Origin: Glaciecola sp965660815
GTDB taxonomy: Bacteria > Pseudomonadota > Gammaproteobacteria > Enterobacterales > Alteromonadaceae
Reading direction: 5' to 3'
DNA length: 64,000 bases
Assembly: GCA_965660815.1 (NCBI GenBank)
Contig: CBFIBG010000013.1
Location: forward strand, 1 to 64,000
Of this stretch, positions 53,731 to 62,536 are shown piece by piece (position 1 is the first letter of the stretch; the number at the start of each line of letters is the position of its first letter). Position numbers and translations under genes: made by a program. Under the pieces are notes generated by a model, which worked only from the letters and a program-made list of their open reading frames with translations, had not been told where the DNA came from and searched no databases.

Positions 53731-53755
53731 TTCCAACCTTAGAATGCAAGTAGCC
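53731..53755 (-). repeat. right terminal inverted repeat
   Basis: Begins TTCCAACCTTAGAATGCAAG and ends TAGCC; reverse complement of the left repeat at 53140-53164 with one mismatch. Confidence 0.8.
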
Positions 53756-53789
53756 TGAATTTTTTATAACGTTTATTACTTTTTCGTCT

Positions 53790-53818
53790 TTGACCAAAGT
53801 ATTGCACATTGATATGCT
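53790..53818 (+). promoter_or_regulatory. sigma-70 promoter of rdgC
   Basis: TTGACC (53790-53795), a 17-base spacer, and TATGCT (53813-53818). It lies 44 bp upstream of the rdgC start. Confidence 0.6.
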
Positions 53819-53861
53819 CTGTCGCCTTTTTCCTTCGACCCATTAACAACAAGAGAATCCC

Positions 53862-54758
53862 ATGTGGTTTAAAAACCTAAAACTGTACAAATTTACCAGT
53901 CCTTATAAGATTGAGGACGATACTTTGCAAACCATGCTAGAATCGATGAGCTTCAAACCTTGTTCGTCTCAAGAGACAAGCAGCATGGGGTGGGTTAGCC
54001 CTATTCCTAAAGCGGAAAATCTTTATCATAAAGCCAACTTCGATTATTTATTTTGCTTAAAAAGAGAGCAAAAACTGCTTCCGTCGAGCGTAATTAATTC
54101 TGAATTGAATCTAAAAGTCGGTGAAATTGAGTCGGAAACAGGCAGCCCAGTTCCCAAAAAAGCTCAAAAAGATTTAAAAGAAGAAATTATTCATAGGTTG
54201 CTGCCTAGAGCATTCAGTAAATTCTCACACGTGCAGGGCTTTTTATCCCTTGACAAGCAAATTTTGGTAGTTGATGCATCATCTGATGCAACTGCGGAAC
54301 TTTTTTTAGCCTGCTTAAGAAAATCTTTAGGGACTTTACCGGTAGTGCCATTCGCCAAAACTAAGCAAGAACAGGTATTAACGAGTTGGCTAACAGAGCA
54401 AGTACCTGAGCACATTGAGATTTTAGACGAGGCTGAGTTTCAATCTAGTGCAGATGATGGAGCGGTAGTAAAGTGCAAGAAACAAGAGTTAGATGCTGAC
54501 GAGGTATTATCTCATATCAGTGCAGGTAAACTAATACATAAACTATCCATTTCTTATGACGGTAAGCTCACCTGTATTATTGAAAACGACCTATCGATTA
54601 AGCGTCTTAAGTTTACTGATATTGTCACGGAACAAACCCAAGATATTCCAAAGGAAGAGGTCGCAGCGAAGATAGACGCAGATTTTGTGCTGTTTGCAAG
54701 CGAAATTAAAACCTTTGCAGAGACGCTAGAGTCACTTTTTACAGTTGCCGAGGACTAA
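53862..54758 (+). CDS. rdgC: RdgC recombination-associated protein
   Basis: A 298-residue RdgC protein, the ring-shaped DNA-binding dimer that limits RecA loading. Usual length. It starts MWFKNLKLYKFT as the family does. Later FKPCSSQE, MGWVSPI and the central LLPRAFSKFSHVQGFLSLDK are typical, as is the C-terminal LKFTDIVTEQTQ region. A good sigma-70 promoter lies just upstream and a hairpin follows. The gene is single and next to the inverted-repeat-bounded unit; no sign of transfer in the gene itself. Confidence 0.97.
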   Translation: MWFKNLKLYKFTSPYKIEDDTLQTMLESMSFKPCSSQETSSMGWVSPIPKAENLYHKANFDYLFCLKREQKLLPSSVINSELNLKVGEIESETGSPVPKKAQKDLKEEIIHRLLPRAFSKFSHVQGFLSLDKQILVVDASSDATAELFLACLRKSLGTLPVVPFAKTKQEQVLTSWLTEQVPEHIEILDEAEFQSSADDGAVVKCKKQELDADEVLSHISAGKLIHKLSISYDGKLTCIIENDLSIKRLKFTDIVTEQTQDIPKEEVAAKIDADFVLFASEIKTFAETLESLFTVAED

Positions 54759-54775
54759 GGGTCGCACCTTATTTT

Positions 54776-54800
54776 GGCTACCTTATCGGTTCAGGTAGCC
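54776..54800 (+). terminator. hairpin after rdgC
   Basis: GGCTACC / GGTAGCC with an 11-base loop, 18 bp after the stop codon. The T-tract after it is weak (CTGCTAAATTTT). Confidence 0.45.
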
Positions 54801-54904
54801 CTGCTAAATTTTGCGTTCCACTATATTAAATGACTTTTGGCCTATGCGTTAGCGCCCATAAATAGGTAAACTACTATTAAGAATGGCCCGACGGATATAA
54901 GTAA

Positions 54905-56056
54905 ATGGTGCGTTATCAAGTCAGTTTAGAACAATGGTCCGCCATTATAACTTGGGCCATTGTCTCTGGTTTTAGTTTATCTATTATTTATAAATCAGAT
55001 ACCTTTTCTAGTCTCTATCTTTTACTAGGGGCATCTCTGTGTTTGATATACATAGTTCTGTGGTTAACATTAACAGCTGACGATCAAATATCACTTTCTA
55101 AGCGCAGTCAATACATGATATTACTGGGCCTTTTCGTTGACATAATTGCCATTTACTTTGTGTTTCCAGTCCCATTCGTCGCGATATTTATGGTAATTTT
55201 TAGCGCATGTACAATTTATTTTATCGGCATTAAGTGGGCCATTGCCCTATCTCCAATTCTTGGATTACCACTTATATTGGTGTACCACTTCTACTGGAAA
55301 TTTGATGGAATGGTAATGACAGGTCTTCTTTTTTGGACATTCAACTTGTTTGCTTTGATTATGGTATATACCAGCATCAAAGAAAAAGAAGCGAGGCTAG
55401 AAGCGGAAAATGCCACACGACAATTGCGAGCCACTCAGGGGCTCTTGAACGAAGCAGTGAAACAAGGTGAGCGCGTTAGAATTGCGAGAAATATACACGA
55501 CCTACTTGGACATCATCTAACGGCTCTTACCATAAATTTACAAGTTGCCTCACGTCAAGCCTCTGGCGATACACAAAAATCCATAGAGCAATGCCATCAG
55601 TTAGCAAAATTACTATTGAGCGATGTACGAGAGGCGGTTAGTGATATAAGAGATAAAAGCACACTTGATCTAGATAAAAGTATCCGAGCAATGCTCGCTA
55701 ATTTACCCGACCTTCAAGTCACTTTTGAGCTTGAGGAGGGGCTCAATATAGACGATATACAAGTTGCAGACGCAATAATAAAAAGTATTCAGGAAACGAT
55801 TACCAATACCCTTAACCATGCAAAAGGCGATTTTATTACTATTCATATTAAAAAAGATGAGCCCAATAGTTCCTTGAAACAAAATATTATTGTAGAAATT
55901 AAGAATAATGGAAAGATTCCGCAAGCGTTTTCATTAGGCAACGGACTTAAAGGAATTCAAGAACGATTTATGTCGTTAGGCGGAAGCGCTGATTTCAAGG
56001 TGGATAGAACATTTTTTTACACAAGTTTGTCAGTCCCGGTAGCTAATAATGATTAA
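54905..56056 (+). CDS. DesK-like histidine kinase
   Basis: A 383-residue kinase with about five or six membrane helices in residues 10-158. A short coiled coil and a HisKA_3 domain follow, with H198 in RIARNIHDLLGHHLTAL. A reduced HATPase ends the protein (NTLNHAKGDF, GNGLKGIQERF). This is the NarL-partner class, like DesK and LiaS, which sense membrane state or envelope stress. Its stop codon lies 8 bp inside the response regulator gene, so the two are translationally coupled. The signal is unknown; no target gene (such as a desaturase or ABC transporter) lies next to it. Confidence 0.9.
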   Translation: MVRYQVSLEQWSAIITWAIVSGFSLSIIYKSDTFSSLYLLLGASLCLIYIVLWLTLTADDQISLSKRSQYMILLGLFVDIIAIYFVFPVPFVAIFMVIFSACTIYFIGIKWAIALSPILGLPLILVYHFYWKFDGMVMTGLLFWTFNLFALIMVYTSIKEKEARLEAENATRQLRATQGLLNEAVKQGERVRIARNIHDLLGHHLTALTINLQVASRQASGDTQKSIEQCHQLAKLLLSDVREAVSDIRDKSTLDLDKSIRAMLANLPDLQVTFELEEGLNIDDIQVADAIIKSIQETITNTLNHAKGDFITIHIKKDEPNSSLKQNIIVEIKNNGKIPQAFSLGNGLKGIQERFMSLGGSADFKVDRTFFYTSLSVPVANND

Positions 56057-56696
56057 TGTTATTTTAGTAGACGACCAAACACTAGTAAGACAAGGGATCA
56101 AGAGTCTTCTTGGGCTATCAGATAAAATAGATGTCGTTGCAGAAGCAGAAAATGGAGAGGTAGCCATTGAGCTTATTAGGCAACTAAGGGAGCAATTAGA
56201 TGTGGTATTAATGGATATTAGAATGCCAAAAATGACCGGTATTGAAGCACTATCAATGCTCAAAAAAGAATCGATTGATATTCCTGTTATCATGCTCACT
56301 ACCTTTGATGATCATGACTCGGTAATGCAGGCAATTAAAACTGGAGCGAAAGGCTATTTGTTGAAAGACGTTTCCTTAGAAACTCTGGTGGAAAGTATTG
56401 AGACTGTGAGGGGTGGAGAAACTCTGATACAACCGGCCATCACTGAACGCCTTATCCAGGGTTTACAAGGCCAAAACCGAAACTTCGAAGCGGCAGAATT
56501 ACCGGAAGCGTTAAGCAAGCGAGAAACTGAAATTCTTCGTTTGATGGCAGCTGGATGCTCGAATAAGGAAATCGCCGATAGCCTGTTTAAATCTGAAGGA
56601 ACAATCAAAAATCAGGTCTCAAGTATTCTAGCAAAGCTAGGGGTAAGGGATAGAACAAGGGCTGTATTGAAGGCCATCGAAGCAGGGATGATATAA
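56049..56696 (+). CDS. LuxR-family response regulator (DesR-like)
   Basis: A 215-residue NarL/FixJ regulator. The receiver has D8/D9, phospho-acceptor D56 in VVLMDIRMPKMTG, and K106 in GYLLKDVS. A LuxR helix-turn-helix follows near 150-212: LSKRETEILRLMAAGCSNKE and then GTIKNQVSSILAKLGV. It overlaps the kinase by 8 bp. Its stop codon lies 5 bp from the 3' end of rnpB, with which it converges, so the P1 stem of rnpB could also stop this transcript. Confidence 0.93.
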   Translation: MINVILVDDQTLVRQGIKSLLGLSDKIDVVAEAENGEVAIELIRQLREQLDVVLMDIRMPKMTGIEALSMLKKESIDIPVIMLTTFDDHDSVMQAIKTGAKGYLLKDVSLETLVESIETVRGGETLIQPAITERLIQGLQGQNRNFEAAELPEALSKRETEILRLMAAGCSNKEIADSLFKSEGTIKNQVSSILAKLGVRDRTRAVLKAIEAGMI

Positions 56697-56700
56697 AAGT

Positions 56701-57056
<356 letters not shown>

Positions 57057-57062
57057 AACTCA

Positions 57063-57091
57063 ATTATATACCATCCAATCTTAACTGTATA
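57063..57091 (-). promoter_or_regulatory. promoter of rnpB
   Basis: Minus strand: TATACA (57086-57091), 17-base spacer, and a perfect TATAAT (57063-57068). Transcription would start near 57056. Confidence 0.7.
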
Positions 57092-57109
57092 AGTTTATAT
57101 CTTTATTAG

Positions 57110-57826
57110 TTAAACATTAGCATTGTGATAGACGTTTTGAACGTCTTCGCAGTCGTTGAGCATGTCCATAAATTTTTCAAACATAGGCATATCTTCTTCG
57201 CTAATATCTTTAGTATCTTGTGGTACCCAACTAATTTCTTCTACATCAAACTCTAAGCTATCGAACTGTTCAGACAATACCGTTTTCGCTTTGAAAAATT
57301 CCGTGTGAGGCGCAAATACAGTAATATGACCGTCGTCTAACTCGACATCATGTACGTCTACATCTGCTTCTAATAATGCTTCAAATACTTGTTCGTCGTT
57401 GTCTCCTTTAAAAGAGAATATAGCCAAATGATCAAACATGAATGCCGCTGAATTTTGCGCCCCTAATTTACTATCGGTTTTAGTAAAGCAGTTGCGAACA
57501 TCCGTAATGGTTCTATTTACGTTATCCGTAAGACAATCTACAATAACCATGCATCCGCCAGGACCAAAGCCTTCGTACCTTGCAGGAGCAAAGTCTTCTC
57601 CGGCGCCACCAGCAGCTTTATCAATTGCTTTTTCAATAACGTGCGCAGGCACTTGGTCTTTTTTCGCTTTTTCAATCAATCGCCTTAGGGACAAATTTGC
57701 ATCAGGGTCTGTCCCCCCATTTTTGGCGACTACGTAAATTTCTTTACCGTACTTTGAATAGACTTTTGTTTTGGCGGCAGCAGTTTTTGCCATCGCGACT
57801 TTTCTTACTTCAAACTTTCTTCCCAT
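57110..57826 (-). CDS. yeeN: YebC/PmpR-family protein (YeeN-like)
   Basis: A 238-residue protein of the YebC family. It starts MGRKFEV as E. coli YeeN does, rather than with the MAGHS of YebC. The conserved core is seen in DPDANLSLRRLIEKAK, VPAHVIEKAIDKAAGG, YEGFGPGGCMVIVDCLTDN and GAQNSAAFMFDH. YebC relatives have been described as transcription regulators and recently as factors that relieve ribosome stalling at prolines; the role of YeeN is less clear. It lies about 50 bp downstream of the rnpB promoter region, on the same strand. Confidence 0.92.
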   Translation of the reverse strand: MGRKFEVRKVAMAKTAAAKTKVYSKYGKEIYVVAKNGGTDPDANLSLRRLIEKAKKDQVPAHVIEKAIDKAAGGAGEDFAPARYEGFGPGGCMVIVDCLTDNVNRTITDVRNCFTKTDSKLGAQNSAAFMFDHLAIFSFKGDNDEQVFEALLEADVDVHDVELDDGHITVFAPHTEFFKAKTVLSEQFDSLEFDVEEISWVPQDTKDISEEDMPMFEKFMDMLNDCEDVQNVYHNANV

Positions 57827-58003
57827 AGGTTACTCTTGTTTGTTTTTTTTTGAAATATAACCATCTACTTTGCTGACGTGTTAGTTTTTCATTACTACTT
57901 TTGAAAAGTAAACATCAACATCGAATTTGTTGTAAATAGTGTAATATTTATTGAGCTATTAATACACGATGAATTCAGTAAATTATTTTGATTTGGCCGA
58001 TTT

Positions 58004-59101
58004 TTACGATAAGTGAGGCAATGATAGATATTCCCTAGACTGCATTTCTTGTAAACGACTCAAACAACGTTGGAATTCGAAACTCAATCTCCCCGTGGTG
58101 TAAAGTTCCTCTGCAGCTACCTGCGCAGAAATAATTAATTTAACTCTTCTTTCATAGAATTCATCAATCATTGCAATAAATCTTCTAGCGATATCATCAT
58201 TGCTTTCATTCATTTGAGTCACGTTTGCTAACAAGACAGTCTGATATTCTCTGCTCAGTTCAATATAATCCGTTTGGGATCTGGGACCATCGCACAAATC
58301 CAAAAACTGAAACATAATAACAGACTCGGCTTTTTTCATTGCTTTGATCGACCGGCCCTCTACCTCGACAGAAGTATTAGTCTCGTAATGTTCCGAAACC
58401 AACTGCTCAAAATAGGTATCAAGATTTTTTTGAGCTTGTTTGTCGAGAGGAAAGTGATAAATTTCTGCCTGCTCTAGAGTTCTGAGCCTGTAATCTGTGC
58501 CACTGTCGACATTGACTATCCGAGTATGCTGATTGATAAGCTCGATAGCTGGGAGAAAACGAGCTCGCTGTAGACCGTTTTTATACAGCCCATTCGGGGC
58601 AATATTTGACGTTGCAACCAGCACAATGCCTTCTGAAAAGAGTGCCTCTATAAGAGTGCCCAAGATCATTGCGTCCGTGATATCTGATACAAAAAATTCG
58701 TCGAAACATATTATTTGAGTCTCATTTGCTATTTTTTTAGCAATTAGTTTTAACGGGTCCTGTTGATTGTTTAACTGTTTAAGCTCTTTATGAATACGAT
58801 GCATGAATCGGTGGAAATGCACGCGCATTTTATTTTCAAAGGGTAGGCAATCATAAAACGTATCGACAAGATAGGTTTTCCCACGGCCTACTCCACCCCA
58901 AAAGTAAATCCCTTGTATAGAAGGCTTGGTTATTTTACGCCCAAATTTAGATTTTAAGGTAACCCGCCAAGTCCGCTTTTTCTTAGGTTGTGTCAATTCA
59001 TCATATAGTCGTTGTAACTCCTTGACCGCATTCTCTTGAGCTGGATCGTACTGAAAATCTATTAGAGATAAGTCTTCTTGGTATTTTTCCCAAGGGGTCA
59101 T
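58004..59101 (-). CDS. zapE: ZapE cell-division ATPase
   Basis: A 365-residue AFG1-type ATPase. The Walker A is GGVGRGKTYLVD (residues about 68-80), Walker B is IICFDEFFVSDITDA, and the arginine region follows in LVATSNIAPNGLY. It associates with FtsZ in the constricting division ring. Full length. It is divergent from zapG, degQ and degS, a neighbourhood conserved in gammaproteobacteria. ATG is the first codon; AAGG is not close, so the site is weak. Confidence 0.96.
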   Translation of the reverse strand: MTPWEKYQEDLSLIDFQYDPAQENAVKELQRLYDELTQPKKKRTWRVTLKSKFGRKITKPSIQGIYFWGGVGRGKTYLVDTFYDCLPFENKMRVHFHRFMHRIHKELKQLNNQQDPLKLIAKKIANETQIICFDEFFVSDITDAMILGTLIEALFSEGIVLVATSNIAPNGLYKNGLQRARFLPAIELINQHTRIVNVDSGTDYRLRTLEQAEIYHFPLDKQAQKNLDTYFEQLVSEHYETNTSVEVEGRSIKAMKKAESVIMFQFLDLCDGPRSQTDYIELSREYQTVLLANVTQMNESNDDIARRFIAMIDEFYERRVKLIISAQVAAEELYTTGRLSFEFQRCLSRLQEMQSREYLSLPHLS

Positions 59102-59321
59102 TCATAAAACCTATAATTTAAAACGTTATGTAACGAAGATTATACCCACCCGTGGGACTCTTTTCTGCATTATTTCGGCAGAAAATATCAACAGATGCGT
59201 TATAAATTGTCAGACTGCGTAAAAATTTAAATAATTGTCCAATAATAACTTACATTACTGCTTGCAACTATTTAGACTATGGTAAAAGATCACAAGATGT
59301 AATTTTAGTGAAGGGTTAATT

Positions 59322-59780
59322 ATGAATACGGAAACATTATTACTTGGAATATTAGTTGGCTTTATCATCGGCGCCGGGGTGTGCTTTTTTTGGATGAATA
59401 ACACGATGAAATCCAAGGCAAATTCGAGCAAAAATACGGAAGCCGAACTCAAAGCCCTGCTCGCAGAAAAAGCAAAAAATCATGTGCATATTAGTCGCTC
59501 AGGGCTGGAACAAATTAAAAAGGATGTTGCTCATATGTTAGATCATATCGATTACTTTGAGCAAAGTTTAGAAGATTCTCCAACGGCTAATAACAATGAT
59601 TCATTTTTTGGTGAACATGCAACCGTTTTTTTACGTAACACTGATATAAGAAATGATAAATCAAAACATACCAGCAATACAGACGATCAACCGAGAGATT
59701 TTGCTAACACTGGATCGGGAGTATTTGTCGGCTCAAGCCTAGGCCAAGAAGTTGATAAGATAGAAAATACTAAGAATTAG
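59322..59780 (+). CDS. zapG: ZapG/YhcB inner-membrane protein (DUF1043)
   Basis: A 152-residue protein with one N-terminal membrane helix (about 5-25, GILVGFIIGAGVCFFW). A cytoplasmic coiled coil (about 30-90) follows, with LEQIKKDVAHMLDHIDYFEQ typical of the DUF1043 family, then a disordered Asn/Asp-rich tail. It takes part in coordinating envelope synthesis and division. It is divergent from zapE and is followed by degQ at 72 bp, as in related genomes. AAGGG lies a few bases before ATG. Confidence 0.93.
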   Translation: MNTETLLLGILVGFIIGAGVCFFWMNNTMKSKANSSKNTEAELKALLAEKAKNHVHISRSGLEQIKKDVAHMLDHIDYFEQSLEDSPTANNNDSFFGEHATVFLRNTDIRNDKSKHTSNTDDQPRDFANTGSGVFVGSSLGQEVDKIENTKN

Positions 59781-59851
59781 CTTGAGATATGAACCATTGA
59801 CCCTAAATATAGGTCTTTAAAGGGTGCTAACATTTAGGAGTATTAAGCTAC

Positions 59852-61210
59852 ATGAGTCAAACAATTCGTAAAGCTATAATAGGTGTAATATCAGCTATAT
59901 TCTTTGTTGCGTTATCAGCATCAGCCTCTGCCGGTATTCCATTCTTTTCAAAAAATGAAATTCCAAGTCTAGCGCCCATGCTAGAAGAGACCACTCCAGC
60001 AGTAGTCAGTATTGCTGTGAAAGGCACGCAAACATCAAGGCAGCAAGTGCCTGAGATGTTTAGGTATTTTTTCGGAGCTCCTAACGAACAGGTTCAAGAG
60101 AGACCTTTTAGAGGGCTTGGTTCGGGTGTCATCATAGACGCAGACAAGGGTTACGTTGTAACCAATAATCACGTTGTGGATAATGCCGATGAAATACTGG
60201 TCAAGCTAACCGATGGAAGAGAATTGATAGCAGAAAAACTTGGTGCAGATGCTCAAAGCGATGTGGCCCTGCTAAAAATAGACGCCGACGGCTTGACTGA
60301 CGTTAAACTGGCCAACTCTGATAAACTAAGAGTGGGTGACTTCGTCGTTGCAATTGGCAACCCATTTGGTTTAAATCAAACAGTGACATCAGGCATCGTG
60401 AGTGCTTTGGGCCGGTCAGGGCTAAATATTGGTGGTTACGAAGATTATATCCAAACAGATGCGGCGATAAACCGTGGTAACTCAGGTGGAGCTTTGGTGA
60501 GTTTAAAAGGCGAATTAGTCGGTATTAACACCGCTATCTATGGACCAAACGGCGGAAATGTAGGAATAGGCTTTGCGATTCCAAGTAACATGATGAAGAG
60601 CTTAGTTGACCAAATAATTGAATTTGGTGAAGTAAGACGAGGATTACTTGGGATCACAGGTGGAGACGTGGATGAAGCTTTGGCCGAAGCCTTTAATTCT
60701 GAAGTAAATATCGGTGCATTCGTTAACGAAGTAGCGCCAGATACGGCTGCCGAAAAAGCAGGTCTGCAAGCAGGCGATATTATTACCAAAATTAACGGTA
60801 ATGAGTTGTCTGGCTTCAACGAATTGCGAGCTAAAATAGCAAGTGCTGGTGCTGGTGCCGAGGTGAACCTAACCATTATTCGTTCCGGTGAGGAGCAAGT
60901 GGTTAAAGTAACGCTAGATGCAGCAGGGCCACAGCAAGCCGAAGCCAAAGAAATACACCCAGCTTTAGAAGGGGCTGAACTGAGTAATGGCGAAGATAGA
61001 GATGGCCAAAACGCAGTAGTTGTTAGTTCTGTCGAAGCTCGTTCCCCTGCGGCTCGAATCGGTTTGAGACAAGACGATATTATTGTCGGTGTAAATAGAA
61101 AAAGAATCGATAACTTAAAAGAACTCACTGACAGAATAAACGATAATAAAGACGTTATTGCGTTAAATGTGCAGCGTGGTAATTCCAACTTATTCATTGT
61201 AATACGTTAA
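59852..61210 (+). CDS. degQ: DegQ periplasmic serine protease
   Basis: A 452-residue Do-family protease with a signal peptide (cleavage after ASASA near residue 27). The catalytic triad is H107 (TNNHVVDNADE), D137 (AQSDVALLKID) and S211 (RGNSGGAL). Two PDZ domains lie at about 255-345 and 365-450. Length and lack of a long Q-linker suit DegQ rather than DegP. It degrades or refolds damaged periplasmic proteins. TTAGGAG is a good ribosome site. A terminator lies after the gene, so degS has its own promoter. Confidence 0.96.
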   Translation: MSQTIRKAIIGVISAIFFVALSASASAGIPFFSKNEIPSLAPMLEETTPAVVSIAVKGTQTSRQQVPEMFRYFFGAPNEQVQERPFRGLGSGVIIDADKGYVVTNNHVVDNADEILVKLTDGRELIAEKLGADAQSDVALLKIDADGLTDVKLANSDKLRVGDFVVAIGNPFGLNQTVTSGIVSALGRSGLNIGGYEDYIQTDAAINRGNSGGALVSLKGELVGINTAIYGPNGGNVGIGFAIPSNMMKSLVDQIIEFGEVRRGLLGITGGDVDEALAEAFNSEVNIGAFVNEVAPDTAAEKAGLQAGDIITKINGNELSGFNELRAKIASAGAGAEVNLTIIRSGEEQVVKVTLDAAGPQQAEAKEIHPALEGAELSNGEDRDGQNAVVVSSVEARSPAARIGLRQDDIIVGVNRKRIDNLKELTDRINDNKDVIALNVQRGNSNLFIVIR

Positions 61211-61254
61211 AATAATAAGGTTAATTGGTAAGTATTATTTAATTAAACGAGTTT

Positions 61255-61283
61255 CGGGAGCAATGTTTTGCTCCCGCATTTTT
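61255..61283 (+). terminator. rho-independent terminator of degQ
   Basis: CGGGAGCAA / TTGCTCCCG with a four-base loop TGTT, followed by CATTTTT. It begins 45 bp after the stop codon. Confidence 0.8.
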
Positions 61284-61433
61284 GTAGGGTCCTTAATCAT
61301 TATCCGCCCGTCTATTATTTAGATGTAGATACACAGACCTAGTGCGCTGCAATGCCTCCAACACTAGGTTTATTTGTTATCATTTGCTATTCTTTAGTTA
61401 TTGTAATTTCAACAAATTAGGAACACGCGGTAG

Positions 61434-62516
61434 ATGTCAGTTTTTACGCGATTTATTATCGCTATTCTTAAACCAATTATTTTGGGTGTAGTAGTTGCAG
61501 GCATGCTACTGCTGTTCTTCCCTGAATTCAGACAAGGTGCTGGATTGAATATAAACTGGTTTGACCGCACTCCCACTATACCGCCTAGAGTAAGTTATTA
61601 TGATGCGTTGGCAAACAGTGCCCCTGCAGTAGTCAACATATATAGCGTCAGTTTAGATAACTCCAATAGATTGTTCAGAAGTCGCCCTATAGAAAGAACC
61701 AATTTAGGCTCCGGTGTGATAATGAAGGAAGACGGTTATTTATTAACTTGTTATCACGTCATAAAAAACGCTGACAGCATTTATGTCGCGATGCAAGACA
61801 GTCGTTTTTTACCTGCGCAGTTAGTGGGTTTTGACGAAATAACCGACCTTGCCGTATTGCGGATTTACGAGGACAACCTACAAGTAATTCCTCAGGTCGA
61901 TGACCCAGATCTTCGCGTTGGAGACATGGTCATGGCAATTGGAAACCCATTGGATTTAGGCCAAACAATTACCGCTGGTATCGTAAGCCGAGTCGGAAGT
62001 AATGGATTAGCCAATTACTTTGATTTCGTGCAGACTGATGCAGTATTAAACCCAGGAAATTCTGGTGGAGCATTAGTCGACTCAAACGGATATTTGGTTG
62101 GGATCACTAATGCCAATTTTAAAACACTTGATAACTTTCGAAGAGTCCAAGACGTCAATGGAGTAAACTTCGCTGTGCCGTATCCTTTGGCCAAACGCGT
62201 GATGGATGAAATCATAGAAAATGGGACCGTGCGAAGGGGGCAACTAGGGTTTAGTGGAAAAGGATTTGACAACAGAGGAATCTTAGTCAATAGCGTTATG
62301 ACTAACGGACCTGCGCACATGGCGGGCTTGAAAGTGAATGATCTACTGCTTTCTGTCGCTGGTCACGAAGTAAGAGACGTATCTAAAACATTGGATTTAA
62401 TTGCTGAAACCGCTCCTGGCACTCAAATAGAGTTGGTAGTTAGTCGCGACGATGAAATAATCACTATGACGGTAACCGTCGGTGAATTGAATTTGCAAAT
62501 GCTAGCAAGGAGCTAG
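61434..62516 (+). CDS. degS: DegS site-1 protease of the sigma-E pathway
   Basis: A 360-residue membrane-anchored serine protease. An N-terminal helix (about 10-29) anchors it. The triad is H108 (TCYHVIKNAD), D138 (EITDLAVL) and S210 (NPGNSGGAL). One PDZ domain follows (about 255-355), which binds misfolded porin C-termini. It starts the cleavage of the anti-sigma factor RseA. The single PDZ and length separate it from DegQ. It is convergent with murA, 20 bp apart. Confidence 0.96.
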   Translation: MSVFTRFIIAILKPIILGVVVAGMLLLFFPEFRQGAGLNINWFDRTPTIPPRVSYYDALANSAPAVVNIYSVSLDNSNRLFRSRPIERTNLGSGVIMKEDGYLLTCYHVIKNADSIYVAMQDSRFLPAQLVGFDEITDLAVLRIYEDNLQVIPQVDDPDLRVGDMVMAIGNPLDLGQTITAGIVSRVGSNGLANYFDFVQTDAVLNPGNSGGALVDSNGYLVGITNANFKTLDNFRRVQDVNGVNFAVPYPLAKRVMDEIIENGTVRRGQLGFSGKGFDNRGILVNSVMTNGPAHMAGLKVNDLLLSVAGHEVRDVSKTLDLIAETAPGTQIELVVSRDDEIITMTVTVGELNLQMLARS

Positions 62517-62536
62517 CACTTATAAGATATGGTTGA

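Larger units (their letters stand above)
53140..53755. mobile_element. 616-bp unit bounded by about 25-bp inverted repeats, MITE-like
   Basis: GGCTATTTGCATTCTAAGG and on to TTGGAA (53140-53164) recurs in reverse complement at 53731-53755, with 24 of 25 positions matching. The unit holds a decayed toxin-antitoxin pair. No target-site duplication is obvious at the ends (AAATG left, TGAAT right) and no transposase is inside. It could be a miniature non-autonomous element or a cassette remnant. Confidence 0.55.

Noticed and set aside
53140..53755. Integron cassette with attC-like ends
   Set aside because: The repeat contains GTTGGAA, but the core RYYYAAC / GTTRRRY pattern and the attC fold are not met; simple inverted repeats describe it better.
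60538..61197. 219-codon minus-strand frame within degQ
   Set aside because: An antisense shadow of degQ; its serine-rich translation is typical of a shadow frame and there is no ribosome site.
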